Below, piece by piece: positions 8,723 through 16,140 of a stretch of DNA of 64,000 nt. Source of the DNA: Tabrizicola oligotrophica (GTDB taxonomy: Bacteria > Pseudomonadota > Alphaproteobacteria > Rhodobacterales > Rhodobacteraceae); assembly GCF_011008935.1 (NCBI RefSeq), contig NZ_JAAIVJ010000008.1, positions 124,001-188,000 of the forward strand, given 5' to 3'. A program made the translations under genes and the position numbers. The first letter of the stretch is position 1; each line of letters begins with the position of its first letter. The notes under the pieces were generated by a model, which worked only from the letters and a program-made list of their open reading frames with translations, had not been told where the DNA came from and ran no database searches.

Positions 8723-8737
8723 GAACATAACAGGAAC
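8723..8737. promoter_or_regulatory. LexA (SOS) box upstream of the radical SAM gene
   Basis: GAACATAACAGGAAC matches the alphaproteobacterial LexA pattern GAAC-N7-GAAC (equivalent to GTTC-N7-GTTC on the other strand) exactly. It lies 13 bases upstream of the radical SAM start codon, within reach of its promoter. The divergent corrinoid gene starts 126 bases away on the other side. Confidence 0.65.
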
Positions 8738-8862
8738 AAAGGGAATCACTTTCTGCGACCTTTCGGCTTGCTGTCGGCTTTCGCTTGGGGCATGTCGGAA
8801 AACGCAAAGTGCAGAGCCGCCTTTCACAGCATCACGGCCCCAAAGCCCCGAAGGAGCGCATC

Positions 8863-9558
8863 ATGTCCGACGACGAAATCATTCTCTCTGAACTCAATGA
8901 CGAAGAGCTTGTCCTGCAGATGCATGACGATCTCTACGATGGTCTGAAGGAAGAGATCGAACAGGGTGTGAACATCCTGATCGAGCGCGGCTGGACGCCC
9001 TATGATGTCCTGACCAAGGCGCTGGTGGCCGGCATGACCATCGTCGGCGCCGATTTCCGCGACGGCATCCTGTTCGTTCCCGAAGTGCTCTTGGCCGCCA
9101 ATGCGATGAAGGCCGGGATGCACATCCTCAAGCCGCTGCTGGCCGAAACCGGCGCACCGCGCATGGGCAAGATGGTGATCGGCACCGTCAAGGGCGACAT
9201 CCACGACATCGGCAAGAACCTTGTCGCCATGATGATGGAAGGCGCCGGGTTCGAGGTGCTGGATCTGGGCATCAACAACAGCGTCGAGAAATACATCGAG
9301 GCGCTGGAAACCGAAAAGCCCGATATCCTTGGCATGTCGGCGCTGCTGACCACCACCATGCCCTACATGAAGGTCGTGATCGACACGATGAAGGAAAAGG
9401 GCCTGCGCGAGGATTACATCGTTCTGGTCGGCGGTGCGCCGCTGAACGAAGAATTCGGCAAGGCCATCGGGGCTGACGCCTATTGCCGCGACGCCGCCGT
9501 GGCGGTCGAGACCGCCAAGACCTGGGTGGCGCGCAAGCACAACCAGCTCAGCGCCTGA
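8863..9558 (+). CDS. Corrinoid (B12-binding) protein, MetH cobalamin module
   Basis: 231 residues. There is an N-terminal four-helix cap (residues ~25-100), then a Rossmann-like cobalamin domain with the base-off ligand motif D112-x-H114-x-x-G117 in KGDIHDIGKNL and the following GxxxTTTM loop. It belongs to the methyltransferase corrinoid proteins (MtbC/MtaC type) and is the size expected for the free-standing B12 module of the split methionine synthase of Rhodobacterales. AAGGAG sits 7 bases before the ATG, and a strong terminator follows. It should carry the methyl group between a pterin-binding module (not in this window) and the homocysteine module upstream. Confidence 0.9.
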   Translation: MSDDEIILSELNDEELVLQMHDDLYDGLKEEIEQGVNILIERGWTPYDVLTKALVAGMTIVGADFRDGILFVPEVLLAANAMKAGMHILKPLLAETGAPRMGKMVIGTVKGDIHDIGKNLVAMMMEGAGFEVLDLGINNSVEKYIEALETEKPDILGMSALLTTTMPYMKVVIDTMKEKGLREDYIVLVGGAPLNEEFGKAIGADAYCRDAAVAVETAKTWVARKHNQLSA

Positions 9559-9578
9559 TCGCCCTGACCTGATCTTCG

Positions 9579-9606
9579 AAACCCCGGGCCCTTGCGCCCG
9601 GGGTTT
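9579..9606 (+). terminator. Rho-independent terminator after the corrinoid gene
   Basis: Perfect 11-bp stem AAACCCCGGGC/GCCCGGGGTTT with loop CCTTGC, running into TTTT. It is a textbook intrinsic terminator 20 bases after the stop codon. Confidence 0.9.
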
Positions 9607-9680
9607 TGCTTTGCGCCCCGCCGCTTTGCCCCTTGGCTTTCCCCGCCCTGCCCCCCACATTGACGGGAAAGGAGTCTCCC

Positions 9681-9836
9681 ATGCCCCTGCCGCATTTCCT
9701 TGCCCTGATCCTTGCCGTGATCGTCGCCGCCGGGCTGACGATCTGGGCGGCCTCGGGTCTTGGGCTGTCGATGGGCGTCATGGCGCTGCTGGCGCTTATG
9801 GCCGCCCTTGCCATCCGGGCCTTCGCATGGCCGTGA
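9681..9836 (+). CDS. Small two-helix membrane protein
   Basis: 51-residue, almost entirely hydrophobic product (LALILAVIVAAGLTIWAASGLG, then a second helix). GGAAAGGAG lies 8 bases before the ATG, and the last 10 bases overlap the start of the DUF1638 gene, so the two are translationally coupled. I do not recognise a family. Its conserved spacing with the DUF1638 gene suggests a membrane partner role, but this is inference only. Confidence 0.65.
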   Translation: MPLPHFLALILAVIVAAGLTIWAASGLGLSMGVMALLALMAALAIRAFAWP

Positions 9837-10480
9837 CGCTGCCCGACGACGCCACGCTCACCGAGCGGGGTCTGCAAGGCGCGGGGAGCGGCAAGGTTCT
9901 CCTGATCGCCTGCGGCGCCCTCGCGCATGAGGTGGTGGCGCTGAAGCGGCTGAACGGCTGGACGCATCTTGACCTGCAATGCCTGCCGGCCAAGCTTCAC
10001 CTCTACCCCGACCAGATCACCGCCGAAGTGGCCCGCACCGTTGCGGAAAAGCGCGGCGACTACGGGCAGATCTTCATCCTTTATGCCGATTGCGGCACCG
10101 GCGGCCTCTTGCAGGACAAATGCCGCGAGCTGGGCGTCGAGATGCTGGCCGGCCCGCATTGCTATTCGTTCTTCGAAGGCAACGCCGCCTTTGCCGCGCA
10201 TGAGGACGAGATTTCCGCCTTCTACCTGACCGACTTCCTGTGCCGCCAGTTCGACGCCTTTGTCTGGCGCCCGATGGGTTTTGACCGCCACCCCGAACTC
10301 ATTCCGATGATGTTCGGCAATTACACCAAGCTGGTCTATCAGGCCCAGACCGACGATCCGGCACTGGATGCCAAGGCGCAGGATTGCGCGGCGCGGCTGG
10401 GGCTGGCCTATGAGCGGCGCTTTACCGGCTATGGCGATCTGGCCAGAGAAATGGCCCGCGTCGCCACGCGCGGGGCCTGA
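9827..10480 (+). CDS. DUF1638 domain-containing protein
   Basis: 217-residue cytosolic protein of the DUF1638 family, with the family segments LLIACGALAHEVVALKR, LYADCGTGGLLQDKCRELG and PHCYSFFEG, rich in conserved Cys and His that could bind a metal. Function is not established. In archaea and Rhodobacterales, members often lie next to corrinoid methyltransferase genes, as here (270 bases after the B12 module). The ATG lies inside the preceding small gene. Confidence 0.8.
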   Translation: MAVTLPDDATLTERGLQGAGSGKVLLIACGALAHEVVALKRLNGWTHLDLQCLPAKLHLYPDQITAEVARTVAEKRGDYGQIFILYADCGTGGLLQDKCRELGVEMLAGPHCYSFFEGNAAFAAHEDEISAFYLTDFLCRQFDAFVWRPMGFDRHPELIPMMFGNYTKLVYQAQTDDPALDAKAQDCAARLGLAYERRFTGYGDLAREMARVATRGA

Positions 10481-10489
10481 GGCCCACCG

Positions 10490-11875
10490 ATGGCGCTTCC
10501 CGATCCGCTTCTGGCCGAGCTCGCCGCGCTTCTCGGTCCCCGGCTTTCGACCGGGGCGGCCGAGCGGGCGCTGCATGCCCAGAGCGAAAGCCACGTCGCC
10601 GCCGGCCCGCCCGATGCCGTGGCCTGTCCGCAGACGACCGCCGAGGTTGCCCGCATCGCTGCCCTTTGTGCGGCGCATCGCGTGCCGATCACGCCATGGG
10701 GCGCCGGCACCTCGCTGGAAGGGCACGCGCTGGCGGTCCGGGGCGGGCTGACGATGGATTTCCGCGAGATGAACCGGGTGCTGGCGGTGCACCCCGAAGA
10801 CATGCTCTGTGTCGTGCAACCGGGCCTCACCCGCGAAGAGCTGAACCGCTGGCTGCGCGACACCGGCCTGTTCTTTCCCGTCGATCCCGGCGCGAATGCC
10901 TCGCTTGGCGGCATGGCCTCGACCCGGGCCTCCGGCACCACGGCGGTCAGATATGGCACGATGCGCGACAATGTGCTGGGGCTGGAGGTGGTGCTGGCCG
11001 GCGGCGAGGTGATCCGCACCGGCACCCGCGCGCCGAAATCCGCGGCAGGTTATGATCTGACTGCGCTTTTCGTCGGAGCCGAGGGCACCTTGGGCCTTGT
11101 CACCGAACTCACCCTGCGGCTGCATGGCCAGCCTGAGGCGGTCTCGGCCGCGACCTGCGGCTTTGCCGACATGGCTGCGGCGGTGGATTGCGTGATCGCC
11201 ACCATCCAGACCGGCCTGCCGATGGCGCGGATCGAGTTTCTCGACCCCGCCACGGTGGCCGCCTGCAACGCCTATTCCGGCGCGGACCTGCCGCTGGCGC
11301 CGCAGTTGATGGTGGAATTCCACGGCACGCCGCAGGGCGTGGCCGAACAGGCCGAACGCTTTGGCGCGATTGCGGCGGACCATGGCAGCACCGGCTTTGT
11401 CTGGGCGCAGGCGCAGGAGGACCGCAACCGGCTGTGGAAGATGCGGCACAACGCCTACCCTGCCATTCTGGCCAGCCGCCCCGGGGCCACTGCCATCGTC
11501 ACCGATGTCTGCGTGCCGATCTCGGCCTTGGCGCAGGCGGTCGAGGAAACCCGCGCCGACATCGCCGCCTCGGGCATACCCGGCCCGATCCTTGGCCATG
11601 TCGGTGACGGCAATTTCCACGCCATCCTGCTCATCGACCCCGCCGATCCGGCAGAGAAGGATCTGGCCAAGGCGCTGGCCACCCGCATGGCAGAACGCAG
11701 CCTGCGGCTGGGCGGCACAATCACCGGCGAACATGGGGTGGGCTTTGGCAAACTGCCGCTGATGGCGGCGGAACATGGTGCAGCCTGGGCGATCATGGGT
11801 CATATCAAGCAGGCGCTTGACCCGCATGATCTGATGAACCCCGGCAAACTGGTGCCGCAAGAACAGGTGCGTTGA
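10490..11875 (+). CDS. FAD-linked D-lactate dehydrogenase / glycolate oxidase GlcD-like
   Basis: 461 residues. The N-terminal PCMH-type FAD-binding domain carries PWGAGTSLEGHAL and the GANASLGGMASTRASGTTAVRYG pyrophosphate loop. The C-terminal cap ends in the GEHGVGFGK and DPHDLMNPGK motifs of the D-lactate dehydrogenase (cytochrome) group. It oxidises a D-2-hydroxyacid, most likely D-lactate, and passes electrons to a carrier; the exact substrate is inferred. It starts 9 bases after the DUF1638 stop and overlaps the next gene in TGATG. Confidence 0.88.
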   Translation: MALPDPLLAELAALLGPRLSTGAAERALHAQSESHVAAGPPDAVACPQTTAEVARIAALCAAHRVPITPWGAGTSLEGHALAVRGGLTMDFREMNRVLAVHPEDMLCVVQPGLTREELNRWLRDTGLFFPVDPGANASLGGMASTRASGTTAVRYGTMRDNVLGLEVVLAGGEVIRTGTRAPKSAAGYDLTALFVGAEGTLGLVTELTLRLHGQPEAVSAATCGFADMAAAVDCVIATIQTGLPMARIEFLDPATVAACNAYSGADLPLAPQLMVEFHGTPQGVAEQAERFGAIAADHGSTGFVWAQAQEDRNRLWKMRHNAYPAILASRPGATAIVTDVCVPISALAQAVEETRADIAASGIPGPILGHVGDGNFHAILLIDPADPAEKDLAKALATRMAERSLRLGGTITGEHGVGFGKLPLMAAEHGAAWAIMGHIKQALDPHDLMNPGKLVPQEQVR

Positions 11876-12255
11876 TGACCCCCGAAGATTACACCCGCGC
11901 CTTTGCCTATGCCTTTGGCGACCGCGACGCCGATGCGCTCGCCGATCTCCTGACCGAGGACGGCACCGCGCAGACCCTGACCGGCACCTGGGCCGAAGGG
12001 CGCGAGGCGGCGCGGCAGGCGTTCGAGGCCGAGGCGGCCGGCATCTTTTCCCGTGCCCGCCTGGTCACGGGCAAGGGCACGGTGCTGCCGCTGGCAGCGG
12101 ACGTGGCGCTGTTGCGGCAACGCTTCGTGGTGACGGGAGCGATCGAGGAAAGCGGCGCGGAACTGCCGCGCTTTGGCGCGATGCTGGTGGCGCTCTTGCG
12201 CAGCGACGGGCTGAACTGGCGGGCGGTCAGCCTGACTTTCACGCTGCTGGCCTGA
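11875..12255 (+). CDS. SgcJ/EcaC-type NTF2-like (SnoaL-fold) protein
   Basis: 126-residue single-domain protein. The pattern (DYTRAFAYAFGDRDADALADLLTEDGTAQTLTGTWAEGREAARQAFEAE) is that of the SgcJ/EcaC group of NTF2-like proteins, a small alpha+beta barrel. No catalytic residues are assignable. The ATG overlaps the preceding dehydrogenase stop (TGATG), showing translational coupling. Role unknown. Confidence 0.75.
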   Translation: MTPEDYTRAFAYAFGDRDADALADLLTEDGTAQTLTGTWAEGREAARQAFEAEAAGIFSRARLVTGKGTVLPLAADVALLRQRFVVTGAIEESGAELPRFGAMLVALLRSDGLNWRAVSLTFTLLA

Positions 12256-12266
12256 GCCTGCGCCCC

Positions 12267-12348
12267 CCTCCTCGGCGACATCGTCGCTCGTCGGGACCGT
12301 GCGGCGCGAGGGGCGCTGGCGACGAGAAGCCGGCGGCGCCCGAGGAGG
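12267..12348. repeat. Nested palindromic element, copy 1 of a dispersed repeat
   Basis: The outer arms CCTCCTCGG/CCGAGGAGG (9 bp) enclose inner arms CTCGTCG/CGACGAG (7 bp), filling the gap between two convergent genes. The 29 bases from 12320 match the reverse complement of 24529-24557, inside norE, at 26 of 29 positions. It probably also serves as a bidirectional terminator. Confidence 0.7.
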
Positions 12349-12354
12349 CGCCAG

Positions 12355-13995
12355 TCAGCCCAGCAGCGCCCGCGCTGCCTCGCGCGCGGCATCCGTCACC
12401 CTGTCGCCGGCCAGCATCCGGGCAATTTCCTCGACCCGGTCGCCCGCGGAAAGCGTCGCCACGCTCGACAGTGTCGTGCCGGCCTCCACCCGCTTTGACA
12501 CCTGCCAGTGATGCGCGCCCTTGGCCGCAACCTGCGGGCTGTGGGTGACAACCAGCACCTGCGCCCGTTCGGCCAGCGCCTTCAGCCGCCGGCCCACGGC
12601 ATCGGCTGTCGCCCCGCCGACGCCACGGTCGATTTCGTCAAAGATCATCGTCATGCCGGGGCTGTCGCCCATCAGGCAGACTTTCAGCGCCAGCAGGAAC
12701 CGGCTGAGTTCCCCGCCCGAGGCGATCTTGTTCAGCGCACCCGCCGGCGCGCCGGGATTGGTGGCGACGGTGAAGGTCACGGCATCCGCGCCCTCCGGCC
12801 CGGCCTCGCCGGTGGCGATTTCGGTGGCAAAGACTGCGCGCTCCATCTTCAGCGGCGCCAGCTCGGCCGCCATGGCCGCATCAAGCCGCCCGGCCGCCGC
12901 CCGCCGCGCCAGCGTCAGGGCCGCCGCTTCGCGGGCATAGGCGGCATCGGCCTCGGTCACCGCCTTTTCCAGCTTCGCCAGCCCCGCCGCGCCACCGTCG
13001 ATCGCCGCCAGCCGGCCACGCGCGGCCTCGGCAAAAAAGCCAAGGTCGTCGGGCAGGATGTTGTGCTTGCGCGCAAGGGCGCGAATGGCAAAGAGCCGCT
13101 CTTCCAGCGCCTCCAGCTCCGCAGGGTTGAAATCAAGGCCCCGAAGTGCCTCTTCCACCCCACCCGTCGCCTCGCCCAGCTCGATCAAGGCCCGGTTCAG
13201 TGCCGCCATCGCCGCGTCAAGCCGCCCCTCGGCCTTGTCCGACGCCCCTTCCAGCCAGCGCAGCGCATCGCGCATCTGCGTCTCGGCCCCCTCGCTCAGC
13301 GCGCCATGGGCGCGGGCAATATCGGCGCGGATGCGTTCGGCGCCCTGCATCAGCCGGCGGCGGGCGTCGAGTGTGGCTTCCTCGCCCGGCAGCGGATTGA
13401 GCTTATCCAGCTCGGCAACGGCATGGCGCAGGAAATCCTCCTCGACCTGCGCCCGGTCCAGCGCCGAGCGCGCTTCGGACAAGGCGCCGCGCGCCTGCGT
13501 CCGCGCCCGCCAGGCCGAGCGCACCGGGCCGGGATCAACCGCGGCAAAGGCGTCGAGCAACGCCCGATGCCCGCGCGGGTTCAACAGGCCGCGGTCGTCG
13601 TGCTGGCCGTGCAGTTCGATCAGAGTGTCGGACAGGTCGCGCAGCACCTCGCCCGACACCCGCCGGTCATTGATCCAGGCGGTCTTGCGACCATCGGCCC
13701 CGTTCACCCGGCGCAGGATCACCTCGCCCTCTTCGGCGGCAATTCCGGCTTCGGCCAGAATGGCGTAGCCCAAATGGCCCGCCGGCAGGTCGAACACCGC
13801 CACCACCTCGCCCTGATCGGCCCCGGCGCGCACCAGCTCGGCCCGGCCGCGCCAGCCAAGCACAAAGCCCAAGGCATCAAGCAGGATGGACTTGCCCGCG
13901 CCCGTCTCGCCGGTCAGCACGTTCAGCCCCGGCCCCAGCGTCAGGGACAGACGGTCGATGATCAGCACATCGCGGATATCAAGGCTGCGCAGCAT
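12355..13995 (-). CDS. recN: DNA repair protein RecN
   Basis: 546-residue SMC-like ATPase involved in double-strand break repair. The Walker A motif GETGAGKS lies at residues 29-36, followed by a long coiled-coil/hinge region. The C-terminal half carries the signature SGGELSRFLLALK and Walker B MTMIFDEIDRGVGG. N-terminal MLRSLDIRDVLIIDRLSL is typical. It lies directly after bamD, as in most Rhodobacteraceae. No GAAC-N7-GAAC SOS box is visible in the short gap upstream. Confidence 0.95.
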   Translation of the reverse strand: MLRSLDIRDVLIIDRLSLTLGPGLNVLTGETGAGKSILLDALGFVLGWRGRAELVRAGADQGEVVAVFDLPAGHLGYAILAEAGIAAEEGEVILRRVNGADGRKTAWINDRRVSGEVLRDLSDTLIELHGQHDDRGLLNPRGHRALLDAFAAVDPGPVRSAWRARTQARGALSEARSALDRAQVEEDFLRHAVAELDKLNPLPGEEATLDARRRLMQGAERIRADIARAHGALSEGAETQMRDALRWLEGASDKAEGRLDAAMAALNRALIELGEATGGVEEALRGLDFNPAELEALEERLFAIRALARKHNILPDDLGFFAEAARGRLAAIDGGAAGLAKLEKAVTEADAAYAREAAALTLARRAAAGRLDAAMAAELAPLKMERAVFATEIATGEAGPEGADAVTFTVATNPGAPAGALNKIASGGELSRFLLALKVCLMGDSPGMTMIFDEIDRGVGGATADAVGRRLKALAERAQVLVVTHSPQVAAKGAHHWQVSKRVEAGTTLSSVATLSAGDRVEEIARMLAGDRVTDAAREAARALLG

Positions 13996-14031
13996 CTTCG
14001 CCCCATTGGCCGGGCAATCTGCCCGACGTCG

Positions 14032-14871
14032 TTACAACCACTCGCCCTTGATCATCTGGCGATAGATGGTTGCCAGCCAGCCCGTGCCCTTGGCCTCGGG
14101 CGCCAGCCCCTGCCCTTTCAGCAGCCGGAAGCTGTCTTCGTAGAACGGGCTGGACTGATAGTTGTGGCCAAGGATCGCGGCGGCAGTCTGCGCCTCATCG
14201 GTAAAGCCAAGGGCAAGGTAGGCCTCGGTCAGGCGGTGCAGCGCCTCGGCGGTGTGGGTCGTGGTCTGGAAGTCCTGCACCACCACCTTGAAGCGGTTGA
14301 TCGCCGCCGTGTAATTCCGCCGCTTCAGGTAATAGCGCCCGATTTCCATTTCCTTGCCGGCAAGGTGATCGAAGGCCATGTCGAACTTCATCATCGCCGA
14401 CTTGGCATATTCGCTGTCGGGATATTGCTCGATCACGGCGCGCAGCGACTGCAGCGCCTGGAAAGTCAGGCCCTGATCGCGGCCCACCTCGTCGATCTCG
14501 TCATAATAGGACAGCGCCATCAGATAGGTGGCATAGGCCGCGTCTTCGTCGCCGGGATAGAAATCCAGATAGCGCTGGGCCGCGATGCGGGCCTCTTCGT
14601 ATTCCTTGGATTTATGCAGGACATAGGCCTGCATGATAAGCCCGCGCTTGGCCCATTCGGTATAGGGATAAAGCCGCTCGACCTCGGAGAAATAGCGCAG
14701 GCTGTCACCCGGCTTGCGCGCGGTTTCCAGAATCAGCTCGCCCCGTTTGTAGATTTCCTCCGGCGGAAGGTCGTCCAGCGGAGCGTCTTTCTGGCTTTTC
14801 AGCCCTGCACCGCAGGCCGCAAGCGAACCCGCCAGAAGTGCCGTGCAAAGACCCAGCCGCACCGCACTCAT
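14032..14871 (-). CDS. bamD: Outer membrane assembly lipoprotein BamD
   Basis: 279-residue lipoprotein component of the BAM complex that inserts beta-barrel proteins into the outer membrane. The signal peptide ends in a lipobox (AGSLAAC, lipidated Cys20). The mature part has tetratricopeptide-like repeats including LETARKPGDSLRYFSEVERLYPYTEWAKR, the usual BamD start. Alternative starts lie 15 and 24 bases upstream; this ATG is chosen for the AGGCGA ribosome site and signal peptide shape. It sits between lpxC and recN. Confidence 0.92.
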   Translation of the reverse strand: MSAVRLGLCTALLAGSLAACGAGLKSQKDAPLDDLPPEEIYKRGELILETARKPGDSLRYFSEVERLYPYTEWAKRGLIMQAYVLHKSKEYEEARIAAQRYLDFYPGDEDAAYATYLMALSYYDEIDEVGRDQGLTFQALQSLRAVIEQYPDSEYAKSAMMKFDMAFDHLAGKEMEIGRYYLKRRNYTAAINRFKVVVQDFQTTTHTAEALHRLTEAYLALGFTDEAQTAAAILGHNYQSSPFYEDSFRLLKGQGLAPEAKGTGWLATIYRQMIKGEWL

Positions 14872-15025
14872 GAAATCGCCTGCCATCTTCCGCATATCCT
14901 GTGTTCGCAGCCTGCAACGCCACCAAATCAAGCGGAGCCCTCCGCGGGGCCCTTGTCGTCTGGCCTGTCGTAGCACAGAAAAATCCGGGGCGCAAAATGG
15001 CTTTCGCTGCCCCGGGCAACAGTTT

Positions 15026-15943
15026 TCAGGCCGAAAGCGGCAGATCCCGAAGCTGCACGCCGACACCCGGCAACTTGCCGCTGGCAAGGCCAAGGCAATC
15101 ATGGGTACGCCAGGCCGTCGGGTCGGCGAAAAGCGCGCGCAGCAGGCGGTTGGTCAGCGCGTGACCGGCGCGGATGCCGGTATAGCGACCCAGGATCGGC
15201 CCGCCCGCCAGCGCCAGATCGCCCAGCGCATCCAGCATCTTGTGGCGCACCGGTTCGTCGGCATGCCGCAGGCCGCCGGGCGACAGCACCCGGTCGCCTT
15301 CGAAGACCACGGCGTTTTCCAGCGTGCCGCCCAGCGCCAGACCGCGCTCGCGCATGGCGATCACCTCGGCATTGCGGCAGAAGGTGCGGCTGTTCGACAA
15401 CTCGCGCACGAAGGCGCCGTTGGCCATGTTCAGCACCTTTTCCTGCCGGCCGATCGCGGCATCGGTAAAGTCGATGCGGAAGTCGATTTCCAGCATGTCG
15501 GACGGCTCCAGCCGCGCCACCGCTTCGCCGTCGCGGACTTCGACCGGCTTCAGCACCTTGATCGCCCGCACTGGCGCGGCCTGCGCCACGATACCGGCCT
15601 TGATGAAGGCGGCGACGAAGGGCGCGGCCGAACCGTCAAGGATTGGCACTTCCGGCCCGTCGATGTCGATCAGCGCGTTGTGAATGGCCGAGCCGGCCAG
15701 CGCCGCCATGATATGTTCGATGGTAGACACCGACACGCCCGCGGCATTGGCAATCAGGGTGCAAAGTTTCGACGGCACCACGGCATCCCATTGCGCCGGA
15801 ACCAGCGCGTTGGCGGCAAGATCAGTGCGGCGGAACCAGATGCCGTGATCTTCGGAGGCGGGATGCACCACCATCGTCGCCGGCGCACCGGAATGCAGGC
15901 CGACGCCTTGGAAGCTGACCGAACGAACCAGAGTGTTCTGCAC
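15026..15943 (-). CDS. lpxC: UDP-3-O-acyl-N-acetylglucosamine deacetylase LpxC
   Basis: Zinc amidase for the committed step of lipid A synthesis. It shows the N-terminal QNTLVRSVSFQGVGLHSG, the zinc-binding HIMAAL motif, the KMLDALGDLALAG block (HKxxDxxGD) and GHALTNRLLRALF with a catalytic His. The GTG start gives 305 residues, equal to the E. coli enzyme, and has GGAG nine bases upstream. A longer form from a GTG at 15991 adds 16 unrelated residues. It follows ftsZ across a terminator, so it has its own promoter. Confidence 0.92.
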   Translation of the reverse strand: MQNTLVRSVSFQGVGLHSGAPATMVVHPASEDHGIWFRRTDLAANALVPAQWDAVVPSKLCTLIANAAGVSVSTIEHIMAALAGSAIHNALIDIDGPEVPILDGSAAPFVAAFIKAGIVAQAAPVRAIKVLKPVEVRDGEAVARLEPSDMLEIDFRIDFTDAAIGRQEKVLNMANGAFVRELSNSRTFCRNAEVIAMRERGLALGGTLENAVVFEGDRVLSPGGLRHADEPVRHKMLDALGDLALAGGPILGRYTGIRAGHALTNRLLRALFADPTAWRTHDCLGLASGKLPGVGVQLRDLPLSA

Positions 15944-16078
15944 CTGAGGATGCTCCGAATGGCGAGGCGCAAGGACCCCTGCTTGGGCCACTAGGTAAGA
16001 CTGCCGGGCATTTATCTCAATTCACAGTTTGTGACGGTTTGTGACAGCAGGGATCTTCGGCAAGCTCTTGATATAAAA

Positions 16079-16110
16079 TGACAAAGCCCGGACTATGCCG
16101 GGCCTTGTCA
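16079..16110 (-). terminator. Terminator downstream of ftsZ
   Basis: The inverted repeat TGACAAAGCCCGG/CCGGGCCTTGTCA with a short ACTATG loop (one mismatch region) lies 30 bases after the ftsZ stop. On the minus strand it runs into ATTTTATAT. It separates ftsZ from lpxC. Confidence 0.8.
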
Positions 16111-16140
16111 CATCTGTTGCAATCGCGCCTGCGGCGCGAC

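Noticed and set aside
8711-8862. Cobalamin or SAM riboswitch upstream of the corrinoid gene
   Set aside because: I looked for a B12-box-like core and for the compact SAM/SAH consensus forms and found neither; only an unassigned stem is visible.
13996-14031. LexA box upstream of recN
   Set aside because: The short bamD-recN gap contains no GTTC-N7-GTTC or GAAC-N7-GAAC pattern.
12508-14973. Long plus-strand open frame opposite recN and bamD
   Set aside because: Complementary-strand artefact of high GC; RecN and BamD motifs are complete on the minus strand.
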